NCBI GenBank assembly: GCA_003963225.1
Contig: RXKB01000006.1
Location: forward strand, 52,607 to 116,606
Direction: 5' to 3'
From: Candidatus Babelota bacterium
Lineage (GTDB): Bacteria; Babelota; Babeliae; Babelales; Vermiphilaceae
Length of the DNA stretch: 64,000 bases
In this document: piece after piece, positions 45,941 to 55,745 of the stretch
Position numbering within the stretch: the stretch's first letter is position 1
Layout of the letters: each line of letters opens with the position of its first letter
The notes under the pieces: model-generated
What the model saw: the letters and a program-made list of their open reading frames with translations, nothing else
Database searches by the model: none
What the model was told of the DNA's origin: nothing
Translations under genes and position numbers: made by a program

Positions 45941-46627
45941 ATGAAGAAAGTAATATATATAATAAGTGCAATATCTTTTTTTTTGACTGCAAATGCCCAA
46001 GAACATGTAGCTGGGCAGCCAATATACCTTACAGTAAATACTACTCAGGCAAATCAGACAAGCAGTACCAGTTATGCAACTGCTTTTTCATATGCATTAT
46101 GCAAACAGATGGTTGTTTCATATTATGATTTGGCTTTTCAGCAAGGTAAAAGCTTGTGGACAGCGTTGTATGACCATGTTTATCAATATAAATATAGATA
46201 TGCAATCTACGCTGTGATAGGTGGGTACACATCGTTTATATTATACATACAACATATTAATTATTTTATGAGCGACAAGCAAAGGTGGCACAATTGGACT
46301 AACGGATTATCAATTGATACTTTGTATACAGTAGAGCATCACAAGCTTGCTCAACAATTGATTGAAGCTTTGCAAAATCGTTATTTTAATATTGCGCAGC
46401 CTACTAATAAAATTAACCCTATTATTCAGTTTTTTATTGCTTTACAAGAAGAAAAAAACTGCATTCAACAATATATAAGTTTTGTAAATAGATTAGAAAA
46501 ATGGCATATTAACAAGCTGCCCGGAATACTATTGCCTGACTATGCATTATTAAAACAAGCAAAAAGACATCTAGATTTTCTGGAACAGCTTGTTAAAGAA
46601 TGGTGTATTACGCATGCACAATTTTAA
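45941..46627 (+). CDS. Exported protein of unknown function (228 aa)
   Basis: The frame is open from 45812, but ATG 45941 starts a clear signal peptide (KKVIYIISAISFFLTANA). A second hydrophobic segment (YAIYAVIGGYTSFILYI, about residues 87-103) probably spans the membrane. The C-terminal half is helical, with Trp and His residues (KEWCITHAQF at the end). No family is recognised. It converges with rho. Confidence 0.68.
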   Translation: MKKVIYIISAISFFLTANAQEHVAGQPIYLTVNTTQANQTSSTSYATAFSYALCKQMVVSYYDLAFQQGKSLWTALYDHVYQYKYRYAIYAVIGGYTSFILYIQHINYFMSDKQRWHNWTNGLSIDTLYTVEHHKLAQQLIEALQNRYFNIAQPTNKINPIIQFFIALQEEKNCIQQYISFVNRLEKWHINKLPGILLPDYALLKQAKRHLDFLEQLVKEWCITHAQF

Positions 46628-46679
46628 GAAGCTGTATCCACTGTTGTAAGTATAATAATAAGTCTACAAAAACTAATTT

Positions 46680-48293
46680 TTATACTTGATTAATATTGTT
46701 TTCTCTTTTGTTCATTGAATCTAAAAACTCTCTATTAGTTTTATATTTTTTCATTTTTTCTATTAAAAATTCCATAGCTTCTATGTTATTTAGATTTGAT
46801 AAGAATTTTTGTAAAATCCAAATCTTATTAAGATCTTCTTCAGGATGCAATAGATCGTCTCGGCGGGTTCCTGAAATAGGAAGGTCATATGCTGGAAACA
46901 CGCGCCGATTTGAAAGTTTACGTGACATATGCATTTCCATATTGCCAGTACCTTTAAACTCTTCATAGATTACTTCTTCCATGCGCGAACCAGTATCAAC
47001 CATTGCAGTTGCAATTATGGTTAATGATCCGGCTTCTTCTGTTGCTCTAGCAGCACCAAAAAATCTTTTTGGGCGTTGCAGAGCGTTTGCGTCAATACCA
47101 CCGGTTAAAATTTTGCCTGATGCAGGAGCAATAGTGTTGTAAGCGCGGGCTAAACGGGTTAACGAGTCTAGTAATATTACAACGTCTTTCCCGCATTCTA
47201 CTAGTCGTTTTGCTTTTTCAAGTACAGTTTCTGCTACTTGTACATGTCTGTCAGCTGTTTCATCAAATGTAGAACTTATAACCTCTGCTGTAAAACCTTT
47301 GACAGTGCGCTTCATATCTGAAACTTCTTCAGGTCTTTCATCAACCAATAGCACAATTAAAAATACTTCTGGGTGATTTGCAATAATGCTTTGAGCAAGT
47401 TCTTTTAATAATAATGTTTTCCCTACCTTGGGTGGAGCTACTATTAAGCCTCGTTGACCTTTGCCAATTGGGGTGAAAAGATCCATAATACGTGTTGCTA
47501 ATTTTAATGGTTCATGTTCTAATGTAAAACGTTTAAATGGATGCAAAGGGCTTAATCTATCAAAATGAGGACGATCTATAAGCGCTGCTGGATCTTGATA
47601 ATTTATTTTACTTACTTTTAATAGGGCAAAGTATTTTTCACCTTCTTTTGGCTTGCGAATAACTCCATTAATCATATCACCAGGACGTAATCCAAATCGT
47701 CTAATTTGTGACGGAGAAATGTACACGTCATCTGGCCCCGAAACATAATCATATTGAGCTGAACGCAAAAAACCAAAACCATCTGGTAATTTTTCTAATA
47801 CTCCCTCCACTTCCATTTCCATTTCAGGATGCGCTTGAACGTATTTAATACGCTCAATAAGTTCGATGCGTGGTTTTAATGTTGAACCTATAATACCTAG
47901 CCGTCTTGCAACTAATACAAGTTCACTTAATGAACGCTCTTCAAGAGGGCGAGCGTCTTGTACTGGTGCTGTTGGTTGATGATGGTGTGTTTGTTGTTTT
48001 TCATTCGTTCCGGTATTATTAGTATTGGTAGCATCAACAGCTTGATTATTGCTAGAGGTTCGACGTGTATAGGTAGACCTCTCTCCCGAAGCATTACGGC
48101 TACGATAATTAGTGTGTTGATTTTTCTGATGCGTATCAGATTGGCGTAAGCGTGTCTGAGGTCTGGTGGTTTCTTTTTCAGACACTGTTTCTAAATTTTT
48201 ATCTCTTTCTGATTGGTCTGTTACAATTATTTGTTCTTGTGTCTCTCCATTAGGCTCAGTTGTTGTTAATTGTTTTTCATTTTCACTTATCAC
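46680..48293 (-). CDS. rho: Transcription termination factor Rho with a long polar N-terminal extension
   Basis: Rho is the hexameric RNA helicase that ends transcription. The 537 aa protein has the Rho N-terminal helix domain ([15 protein letters not shown]), the RNA-binding cold-shock fold ([20 protein letters not shown]), Walker [12 protein letters not shown], Walker [16 protein letters not shown] and the C-terminal [10 protein letters not shown] region. About 110 residues rich in Thr, Asn, Gln and Arg precede the Rho N-domain, making it longer than the E. coli protein (419 aa). Such disordered inserts occur in Rho of several phyla and can alter RNA binding. Confidence 0.97.
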   Translation of the reverse strand: MISENEKQLTTTEPNGETQEQIIVTDQSERDKNLETVSEKETTRPQTRLRQSDTHQKNQHTNYRSRNASGERSTYTRRTSSNNQAVDATNTNNTGTNEKQQTHHHQPTAPVQDARPLEERSLSELVLVARRLGIIGSTLKPRIELIERIKYVQAHPEMEMEVEGVLEKLPDGFGFLRSAQYDYVSGPDDVYISPSQIRRFGLRPGDMINGVIRKPKEGEKYFALLKVSKINYQDPAALIDRPHFDRLSPLHPFKRFTLEHEPLKLATRIMDLFTPIGKGQRGLIVAPPKVGKTLLLKELAQSIIANHPEVFLIVLLVDERPEEVSDMKRTVKGFTAEVISSTFDETADRHVQVAETVLEKAKRLVECGKDVVILLDSLTRLARAYNTIAPASGKILTGGIDANALQRPKRFFGAARATEEAGSLTIIATAMVDTGSRMEEVIYEEFKGTGNMEMHMSRKLSNRRVFPAYDLPISGTRRDDLLHPEEDLNKIWILQKFLSNLNNIEAMEFLIEKMKKYKTNREFLDSMNKRENNINQV

Positions 48294-48406
48294 AAGAACC
48301 CCCAGTATTTGATTCTGTATACATCATGCAAACTCCTGAAAAATAGTTAAAATAGAATAGTAGATATGATTTATAGTAAAAATCATAAAGAAATAGGACG
48401 TAAATA

Positions 48407-48445
48407 ACACAAGAGCAATTTTTTCACTGTCTATTGCTCTTGTGT
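48407..48445. terminator. Intrinsic terminator between secF and rho
   Basis: A perfect 13-bp stem (48407-48419 with 48433-48445, 13-base loop) has a TTATTT run on the minus strand. It lies 35 bases after the secF stop, so it ends the rpmA-secF unit and isolates rho. Confidence 0.82.
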
Positions 48446-48479
48446 TTACTATATTAATATATACATTTTTTAAATTATA

Positions 48480-49370
48480 TTATTTATTTTTATCTTCATC
48501 ATAAAACAACATCATAATAGGACTTGCAATGTAAACTGATGAATAGGTGCCAAAAATAATCCCTACTATGAGCACAAAAGAAAAGTTATATAATGCTTCA
48601 CCACCAAATAATAACATTGCTATTACCGGCAATGCTGTAGAAATGCTAGTAAGCATAGTACGAGTCAAAGTACGATTTATGCTTTCATTGACAACTTCAT
48701 CAAGTGGCTTATTGGTATTGCGTGCTAAATCTTGTCGTATCCTAGAAAAAATAACAATAGTATCATTTATAGAATAGCCAAGAACGGCAAGAATAGCGCC
48801 AATAACATTCATAGAAATTTCTTTATTGAAAAAATATAACATCGCAAGCATCGCAATTGCATCATGCAACAATGCAATGACTGCACCAATTGCAAATGCA
48901 AACGACCAAAAACGGAATGCTATATAAAAAAGCATTGCTATTAACGAAACAATAATTGCACGCAGTGATTTCATGCGTAGGCTTTCTCCTATGCCTGGCC
49001 CAACACCTTCACTTTGCAATAATTCTACAGTCCCTTCTGTTACTGTTTCTTGAACGGCTTGTTTAATTTTTTCACCAAGACCTTTTGCATCGCTTGCAAA
49101 ATCTTGTACTTTAATTATGCATTCATTATTGCTTGAAAAGCGAATATCAACATTTTGCCATCCATATTCTGATAGCCTGGTTCTTATTGCGTCACTTTGC
49201 AGTGCGGAGCTACTTTTAAGTAATACCTGTGTTCCTCCTGTAAAATCAATGCTATACAAAAACACTTTACCTTGTTGGCTATAGTGATACAATGCGCTAA
49301 CCAAGAAAAAACCAAGAAAAAGCATAGAGGATATTGCAATCCACATACGGTACTTAATAAATTGAATCAC
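48480..49370 (-). CDS. secF: Protein-export membrane protein SecF
   Basis: SecF works with SecD to use the proton gradient to pull proteins through SecYEG. The 296 aa protein has one N-terminal helix, the periplasmic segment starting SIDFTGGTQVLLKSS, and five helices with GYSINDTIVIFSRIRQDL and LTRTMLTSISTALPVIAMLL. All SecF landmarks are present. secD is not adjacent and not in the window, which is unusual since the two genes usually pair. The upstream neighbour is rpmA. The many exported proteins in this window fit a dependence on the Sec route. Confidence 0.95.
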   Translation of the reverse strand: MIQFIKYRMWIAISSMLFLGFFLVSALYHYSQQGKVFLYSIDFTGGTQVLLKSSSALQSDAIRTRLSEYGWQNVDIRFSSNNECIIKVQDFASDAKGLGEKIKQAVQETVTEGTVELLQSEGVGPGIGESLRMKSLRAIIVSLIAMLFYIAFRFWSFAFAIGAVIALLHDAIAMLAMLYFFNKEISMNVIGAILAVLGYSINDTIVIFSRIRQDLARNTNKPLDEVVNESINRTLTRTMLTSISTALPVIAMLLFGGEALYNFSFVLIVGIIFGTYSSVYIASPIMMLFYDEDKNK

Positions 49371-49443
49371 AAGCTCTCCAAATTAAGTTTAAATGTATTG
49401 ATGGAATAACTATAGCAAGATAGCAACGCTTGATCAAGCATGC

Positions 49444-49701
49444 CTACTGCAAAGGAATTATAGAAATATAACGACGACCCTTTGCGCCATAATGAAAAGA
49501 AACCGTCCCTTCTTCCATTGCAAATAAGGTATCATCTCCACCACGACCAACACCGTTACCAGGATGAAATCTTGTTCCGCGTTGACGTACTAAGATTTCT
49601 CCACCAGAAACTTCTTGCCCATCAAAAATTTTAACGCCTAAACGTTTGCTTATACTGTCACGACCATTTTGAGTAGAACCGCCAGATTTACTTGTTGCCA
49701 C
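49444..49701 (-). CDS. rpmA: Ribosomal protein bL27
   Basis: bL27 reaches the peptidyl transferase centre with its N-terminus. The 85 aa protein reads [20 protein letters not shown] and later [16 protein letters not shown] [18 protein letters not shown], the family signature. The N-terminus has no Firmicute-type cleavable extension. The usual partner rplU is not next to it: polA lies upstream and secF downstream. An AAAGGAAT site precedes the ATG. Confidence 0.97.
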   Translation of the reverse strand: MATSKSGGSTQNGRDSISKRLGVKIFDGQEVSGGEILVRQRGTRFHPGNGVGRGGDDTLFAMEEGTVSFHYGAKGRRYISIIPLQ

Positions 49702-49831
49702 CGTAATTCCTTTAAAAATTTATAACGTTTTTAATAAAAATGTATATGAAAATTGATTTTTGATTAATGACTAATATATTAATGATCTCTTCAGAGTATT
49801 ATTTCATGTTATCCAAAAAAGTCAAGATTGC

Positions 49832-52579
49832 TTATTTACTAACTTCTTTCCAATTTATACCAACGCGTATGCCAACTTTAAATGAAACTGCCCAATCACA
49901 AGGTACTTTTTCTAAGCAATCAGTCATTAATCCGCATACAGTTGCTTTCGTTTCAATAGGAGTTGTGATAACGATTTCATCATGAATTTGTAGAACCATG
50001 CTACTTGCTGGTGATAGCTGTGCAAGGGCAGTTTGTAGCCCAATCATGCCTAGTTTTACTATGTCAGACGCGGTTCCTTGAACAACTGTATTGACTGCAA
50101 TTCGTTGTGCTTCTTTTGCCAATGCTTGGTTTTTTTGATTTATATTGGCAATATGTCGTCTTCTGCCCCAAAATGTTTTTACGTATCCATTGAGTTGTGC
50201 TTCTTGTATAATCGATTGCATCCATGGTTTTACTTGGGCGTATTGGGCAAAATACCCGTCTATGTATTTTTGTGCTTCTGCGTGTGAAATATGTAGTTCT
50301 TTCGATAAACTATATGCCCCTTGTCCATACAAAATACTAAAGTTAATTTTTTTGCCAATTTGCCGTTGGTTTTGGGAGACTTGGCTTTCAGATACACCAA
50401 AAATGCCGCTAGCCGTTTGTGTGTGTATATCTTTATTTTGGGCAAATGCATCTAATAAGGCTTGGTCTTGGCTTAAATGAGCCAAAACACGTAACTCAAT
50501 CTGAGAATAATCAGCAGCTATAAAAACATGATCTTTTTTTGCTTTGCAAGCTGCACGCACTTCTAAACCGATTCCAGAAGCTGGGATATTTTGCAAATTC
50601 GGTTCTGAGCTTGAAAGTCTGCCAGTTGCAACCATTGTTTGGCTAAAACTTGTATGAATATTACCAGTTTTTGTATTGATATAGCTTGGCAGTGTATCAA
50701 CATAGGTGTTTTTAATTTTAGAAAGTTCGCGGTGCTGCAAAAGTAGTGCAGGTACTTGATGTAGTGGTGCAAGGGCTTGTAATACTGAATGGTCAGTTGA
50801 ATAGGCCGTTCCTTTACCACTCTTTTTTTGCGGGGGAAGGCCAAGTTCTTTGAATAATAACTGTTCGACTTGGCGGGGGGAGTTTAAATTAATCTCTGTA
50901 TTAGTATATTTTTTTATCTCAATTTCAAGCTCAGAAAGAGTTTTTTGTATTGTTTCTCCTAGCTTAGCCAGTGCAGCGGCATCAAAAAATACCCCTTCTT
51001 TTTCCATCCCATAAAGAACGGTAATAAGTGGGTGTTCAATTTTGTGATAATAGCTTTCAAGGCCTTGTGTAACAAGCAGGTCGTTCAATAGTAGTGCCAA
51101 TTTCATAGTTTGTCTTGCGTCAGTTGCAGCATACAATGTTGCATCATCAAGCATGACTTGAGCAAATGTATTATATTTGTGTGCAGAGACTATTTGTTCA
51201 AATGTTAGCATTTGTTCATTGCAATAAAATTGAGATAAGTTTTTAAGCCCCACTTTTTGCCATTCAGGGTTGACCAATCGTGCTTGAATCATGGTGTCTC
51301 CTACAAGTCCTTGGACCTCTATTTTTTGACCACTAAAAACTAAAAGGTCAAACTTGGCATTGTGCATATATTTTTTGATTTTAGGATTTTCTAGTAATGG
51401 TTGTAGATGCTCAAATACTTGATTTTGGCTAAGTTGCTGTTCGGTTGTCGTATGATTGCAAGGGACATAATACGCATGATCGCCATCAATAGAGACAGAA
51501 ATACCAACAAGTATTGATTCTAAAGGATGGTTTCCATTTGTTTCTGTATCTATTGCGCATATTTGATGGCTTGAAACAAGCGTGCACAGATTTGCAAGAT
51601 CTTGTTGATTGGTAACAAGATGTAAATTTTTTGTTTTCCAGTATTTTTTTAAATCTTCACTTGAAGCAGTTGCTGGTTCTGGATTGTTTGCAATAAAATT
51701 TTGTTGAGTTAATGGTGCTGTTGGCACTTCAAACTGTTTCATTAAAGAGTTAAATTCAAGTTTTTGGTACAGTGGCATGGCGTACTGAAATTGCTTTGCA
51801 GAAAAGGTACAATCTTCTTTTGTAATTGATAGATTATAATAACGCAACATAAAAAGTTCCAGGCTAAGATAAGCATTTTCTTTATTTGCAAGAAGGGCGT
51901 TTTTAAGTCTCGGCTTTAGTTCTTTCACATGATTATATAGCTCATCAAGCGAGCTAAATTGTTGGGCTAATTCAGTAGCGCCTACCTTGCCAATCCCTGC
52001 AACACCGGGAATATTATCTGAGCTGTCACCTGTTAAAGCATAAAAAAGAGGAACCCGTTCAACGGGATATCCTTTTTTGGCAATAAAACTGTCTTTTGTT
52101 ATCAGTTCATTTTTCATTGCATCATACATTACTATTTTGTCATCAAGCAGTTGATACATGTCTTTATCAGATGTTACTAATACAACAGTATTTTCCTCTG
52201 TTTTAAAATTAATAGCTAATGAATAGAGTAAATCATCTGCTTCTACCCCTTGTTTAGCGATAGAATTAAGTTTTATCAGCTCAATGAACTCTTGGATATA
52301 TTCTTTTTGTACAAATAGATCATCAGGGGGCGCTTGTCTTGTTGCTTTGTAGGACGGGTATATTTCGTGCCTGGTTGTAGGTCCTTTGCTATCCCATGCA
52401 ACTACTGCATAATGCATGGAAAATGAATCTGTAAGCTTCTTTAACATCCTTATAAATCCGTACACCGCCTGGACAGTTTGCCCGGTTGAAGTATGCAATG
52501 GTTGTAAAGAATAGTAAGCTCTGTATAAAAAAGATGACCCATCAATTAAAAAAATAGTTTTTTGTGGATCGAATTGCAT
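49832..52579 (-). CDS. polA: DNA polymerase I
   Basis: Pol I fills gaps and removes RNA primers. The start is ATG 52579 (QFDPQKTIFLIDGSSFLYRA), after an AGGAA site; the open frame extends 46 codons further but without support. Three domains are seen: the 5' nuclease (GDSSDNIPGVAGIGKVGA), a 3'-5' exonuclease with its DxE (AIDTETNG), HNAKFD and YAATDA residues all kept, so proofreading looks intact, and the polymerase (DYSQIELRVLAHLS, KKINFSILYGQGAYSLS, and LQIHDEIVI). At 915 aa it is of full length. Confidence 0.97.
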   Translation of the reverse strand: MQFDPQKTIFLIDGSSFLYRAYYSLQPLHTSTGQTVQAVYGFIRMLKKLTDSFSMHYAVVAWDSKGPTTRHEIYPSYKATRQAPPDDLFVQKEYIQEFIELIKLNSIAKQGVEADDLLYSLAINFKTEENTVVLVTSDKDMYQLLDDKIVMYDAMKNELITKDSFIAKKGYPVERVPLFYALTGDSSDNIPGVAGIGKVGATELAQQFSSLDELYNHVKELKPRLKNALLANKENAYLSLELFMLRYYNLSITKEDCTFSAKQFQYAMPLYQKLEFNSLMKQFEVPTAPLTQQNFIANNPEPATASSEDLKKYWKTKNLHLVTNQQDLANLCTLVSSHQICAIDTETNGNHPLESILVGISVSIDGDHAYYVPCNHTTTEQQLSQNQVFEHLQPLLENPKIKKYMHNAKFDLLVFSGQKIEVQGLVGDTMIQARLVNPEWQKVGLKNLSQFYCNEQMLTFEQIVSAHKYNTFAQVMLDDATLYAATDARQTMKLALLLNDLLVTQGLESYYHKIEHPLITVLYGMEKEGVFFDAAALAKLGETIQKTLSELEIEIKKYTNTEINLNSPRQVEQLLFKELGLPPQKKSGKGTAYSTDHSVLQALAPLHQVPALLLQHRELSKIKNTYVDTLPSYINTKTGNIHTSFSQTMVATGRLSSSEPNLQNIPASGIGLEVRAACKAKKDHVFIAADYSQIELRVLAHLSQDQALLDAFAQNKDIHTQTASGIFGVSESQVSQNQRQIGKKINFSILYGQGAYSLSKELHISHAEAQKYIDGYFAQYAQVKPWMQSIIQEAQLNGYVKTFWGRRRHIANINQKNQALAKEAQRIAVNTVVQGTASDIVKLGMIGLQTALAQLSPASSMVLQIHDEIVITTPIETKATVCGLMTDCLEKVPCDWAVSFKVGIRVGINWKEVSK

Positions 52580-52897
52580 GAATATTCCTATATTTATCAA
52601 AAATACAATACATATCTTTTGTACTATAGAAATACAAGATGGTCTAGTTTTTAATGCCAAGTTGGCCAGCAAAAAGAGATTGCTTGTATTTTTGGCGGTT
52701 TTTAAAATGTGTAGCAAAAAGCTAAAAATAGCGTTGAAAGCGATTTTAATCCATTTCTTAATTTTATAACTGAAAATTTATTTTTACTTTGCCTGGTAAA
52801 TATTAAAAATAAAGCCCTAGGTTGGTAAATTTTATTTTTTAAAGTAATATTAAAATTGTAAATATAATTAATAAAATATGTACCCAGGGGTTTCTAT
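52580..52897. other. Intergenic stretch between polA and a divergent pseudogene
   Basis: These 318 bases are AT-rich and hold the 5' extension of the polA frame on the minus strand. I see no supported gene, hairpin or repeat. It should contain the polA promoter. Confidence 0.4.
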
Positions 52898-53528
52898 ATG
52901 AAAAAATGCATTATTTGCTTCCATGGCAGCAGAAGCATTATTTGCTGATTTAGCTGTAGAATTGAAACTACGTACTATTGAAAAACTATGTAAGCCAAGA
53001 TTAGCATTAAAAATTTTAGGAACGTGCGCAACAAGTCTTTCTGCGTTTAAAGGGTTGCGTTTTATGTGGTCGAATAGGGATGAAAGTGGTGATTTACATT
53101 ATAATAACTTGGTAATACATGGCCCTGACAGTGTGTTTTTATATGCGGCAACAAAATATCCTGGATTATAGGATCGGCTACTAAAAATTTTTGATTATTA
53201 TACTCAAAATAATGTGAATAGTATTGATACAGATGCGCTACTTTATTTTTTAAATAACAAAGAAAAAAAGCAAGTTGTTTTGACCTGTGGTGATGATATT
53301 GATCTTCTGCTTAGACTCAAAAATTAATTCAAAGAAAAATGTTACCAAATAGATGTATTTTTGTTTGACGTTACTATTAAGGTGCATAAATCTCAGGATG
53401 TTATTGCCTAGTGTAAAAATTATCAACCAGAATCACCTGAATTTTACCCAATGTTAGATAAAAAAATAAAACCTTAAAAATATGTCCCAGAAGGATATAA
53501 CTGGAAATTTGAATCAGTGAGAAAATAG
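52898..53528 (+). pseudogene. Exported-protein pseudogene with one frameshift and four in-frame stops
   Basis: ATG 52898 follows a CAGGGG site and begins MKK; after a one-base frame change the frame reads ALFASMAAEALFADLAV, like a signal peptide, and then a body ending at 53528. The single frame from about 52908 is interrupted by TAG 53169, TAA about 53325, TAG about 53410 and TAA about 53476, yet it stays protein-like between them (DRLLKIFDYYTQNNVNSIDT, VVLTCGDDIDLLLRLKN, YQPESPEFYPMLDKKIKP, YVPEGYNWKFESVRK). The family is unknown. The mix of TAG and TAA argues for decay, not recoding. Confidence 0.7.
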
Positions 53529-53609
53529 TAAGTCAAGGCGTTGAATAATCACGTTTATGCAATATAGTTATATAGTTTTATATTCACGACCTACAAATGA
53601 AAGGTTTGT

Positions 53610-54614
53610 ATGCAAATGAACTACACTAAAAATATATTAGTAAAAATGAACTTATATCTTTTTATTTGCTGTATTTTTTCTATGCATAATTTGTTTGGGA
53701 TGTCTTTAAAAAATGATCCTCAACAACAAGTTATTATATTTGATTTAGATGATACGTTAATTCAAGTTAATCTAAAAGCTTATCTTTCTATTGCATGGAA
53801 AGCTTTTCCACGAAATATTGGCACTTTAATGTTTTTAAAATCAAGTAGAGCAAAAGATAAATACGGAAATAAGCGATTTAAAGCAATAAAGACTGATGAA
53901 TTTTCACCTGGCGGTGCTGCTACTTCATTTGCATTTTATGGTTTGTATGTGAACAATGATTATCATTTTCAACAATTAATACCTGAACTACTCAAAGCCG
54001 TGTGGGATAATGCAGTTTTTATGACTGGCGCCAACACTTTACTTGCTTATTTAAAACAAAAAGGATATGCAATAGTGTATGCAACAAATAAAGATTATAC
54101 CTCTTATAAACATGTTGCCGAATCAATGGATGCAAAGTATAAAAATGCATTTTCTATGTATCCAACGTGTACATTAGTTACTCATCCAACAAAAATAAGT
54201 TTACAAAAATGGAAAGAGCAAATGAATAATCAGTCAAATTTGCCAGAAGAATTTAAACAATTAGTTAATCAAATTATTGAGGCTAAACCAGATCAACAAA
54301 ACAATGTATATTTTGCAGATGGTTTTGAAAAGCCTCAAGAAGAGTATTATACAAGGTTAATATCTCTTTTAGATTCACACAATTTGGCTGATAAAGAGTA
54401 TATTTTTTTTGATGACAAACCGGTCAATATAGAAAAAGCAAAACAAAAAAACATCAAGGGACATGTTGTTAAAAATGTTGCTGATATAGTTAAAGGGCTA
54501 GAAAAAGAAGGCGTACTTGACCCAAATAATGATCGTGAGCTTTATGAACAGCTAGAAAAAGAAGGTGTTTTTGGTTTTATAAAAAAGGTTTCTAGATATT
54601 TTATTAAATCTTAA
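53610..54614 (+). CDS. Exported HAD-superfamily hydrolase
   Basis: HAD enzymes are mostly phosphatases with an Asp nucleophile. The 334 aa protein has motif I IIFDLDDTLIQ (about residue 45), a motif II-like ATNKD (Thr), a Lys region KISLQKWKEQM and motif IV FFDDKPVNIEKA (about residue 268), so the catalytic set seems intact. The N-terminal hydrophobic segment (LYLFICCIFSMHNLFG) is a signal peptide. ATG 53610 has an AAAGG site; ATG 53646 is an alternative start. Substrate unknown; DUF2608-like secreted HAD proteins are known from other amoeba-associated bacteria. Confidence 0.82.
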   Translation: MQMNYTKNILVKMNLYLFICCIFSMHNLFGMSLKNDPQQQVIIFDLDDTLIQVNLKAYLSIAWKAFPRNIGTLMFLKSSRAKDKYGNKRFKAIKTDEFSPGGAATSFAFYGLYVNNDYHFQQLIPELLKAVWDNAVFMTGANTLLAYLKQKGYAIVYATNKDYTSYKHVAESMDAKYKNAFSMYPTCTLVTHPTKISLQKWKEQMNNQSNLPEEFKQLVNQIIEAKPDQQNNVYFADGFEKPQEEYYTRLISLLDSHNLADKEYIFFDDKPVNIEKAKQKNIKGHVVKNVADIVKGLEKEGVLDPNNDRELYEQLEKEGVFGFIKKVSRYFIKS

Positions 54615-54675
54615 TAATATGACAGCAGTCAAAAAGTTGCGGTACGCTTAAGCATTATTTTAAAATATTTGCATA

Positions 54676-54720
54676 AAAAAAGGTTGGATTATACACTAAA
54701 AGTATAATTCAACCTTTTTT
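54676..54720 (+). terminator. Intrinsic terminator after the HAD gene
   Basis: A 19-bp stem with a single G-T wobble (54676-54694 with 54702-54720, 7-base loop) ends in six T residues. It separates the HAD gene from the DMT gene, which starts 10 bases later. Confidence 0.88.
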
Positions 54721-54729
54721 ATAGTTTGT

Positions 54730-55644
54730 ATGTTTATTGATATTCTTTTATTACAAATGCTTTTTTCATGCTCAACTCCTTTAAATAAGCTGTTGCTTGA
54801 GCAGTCGTCAGTTTTAACTTTGACTACTTTGCGCATGTTTTGTGCAGGTTTTTTGATTCTTTTTTCTTGGTTGTGGATCGAGAAAAAAAAAATTATTGTC
54901 ATTCAAAAAGAACATCTGTTACTTTTTGGGCATAAAATTGTGTTTGGGAGCTATTTAAAATATGTGTTGAAATATTGGGGGTTACAATATATAAGTCCAA
55001 CTCATGCGGCATTTTTATTTTTAACAACCCCTATTTGGGCAGCTTTATATGATTATATGTATTTTAATCATCGATTTACTGCAAAGCAGTATCTTGGCAT
55101 GGCAATTACTTTTTTTGCTATTGTTCCGCTTCTTGTTTGTCAAAATGCAACTTTTTTCCCTGTGCAACAGGTTTTTTGTCTACCAGCTATTGCTTTATTA
55201 TGCGCAGTAGGAGCACATTGTTATGGCGTAATGTGTACTAAAAAATTAATTACAATGTATAGTTATGATCCAGTATTAATAAGTGCTTGTTCAAATATTG
55301 GAACAGGTTTTTTGGCTTTTTTGACTATATTATTAATGAAAAAATCTTTTGTTATTGGCAATCCATATATTTTTGTCCCCAATCTGTTACTTTTAATATT
55401 TATAAGTAATATTATTGGGAAAATTTGGCATACTTATTTATTAAAAAAGCATTCAATGACTATGTTGGCAATGGCAGAGTATCTTAACCCTTTGTGCGTT
55501 GGATTGTACAGCTGGCTTTTTTGGGGCAGTACCGTGACCTTTTTACAACTACTTGCAGGGGTAAGTATTTTGCTTGGGCTTTATTTTTTTCATAATCCAA
55601 AAAGTGACGTTGTTGTGCCTGCAGTAATAGCTAAGCAGGTGTAA
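54730..55644 (+). CDS. DMT/EamA-family transporter
   Basis: This 304 aa paralogue of the protein at 42630-43517 has about ten hydrophobic helices. Matching landmarks are TLRMFCAGFLILFSW, YWGLQYISPTHAAFLFLTTP and AEYLNPLCVGLYSWLFWGS near the end of the second EamA half. It lies right behind a strong terminator, so it must have its own promoter or depend on readthrough. No ribosome binding site is obvious. Substrate unknown. Confidence 0.8.
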   Translation: MFIDILLLQMLFSCSTPLNKLLLEQSSVLTLTTLRMFCAGFLILFSWLWIEKKKIIVIQKEHLLLFGHKIVFGSYLKYVLKYWGLQYISPTHAAFLFLTTPIWAALYDYMYFNHRFTAKQYLGMAITFFAIVPLLVCQNATFFPVQQVFCLPAIALLCAVGAHCYGVMCTKKLITMYSYDPVLISACSNIGTGFLAFLTILLMKKSFVIGNPYIFVPNLLLLIFISNIIGKIWHTYLLKKHSMTMLAMAEYLNPLCVGLYSWLFWGSTVTFLQLLAGVSILLGLYFFHNPKSDVVVPAVIAKQV

Positions 55645-55745
55645 TTACTATAAATAATAATTTTTTTTATTCTAATTTTGGATTATTTGAAAATAACTAA
55701 TGTGTATTATAATAATAATCAATAATAAAAGGTATCTATGAAAAA

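Noticed and set aside
52580..52717. A 46-residue N-terminal extension of polA
   Set aside because: The conserved Pol I start (TIFLIDGSSFLYRA) follows ATG 52579, which has its own AGGAA site.
52898..53528. Stop-codon recoding
   Set aside because: Both TAG and TAA interrupt the frame, and many intact genes in the window use both as real stops.
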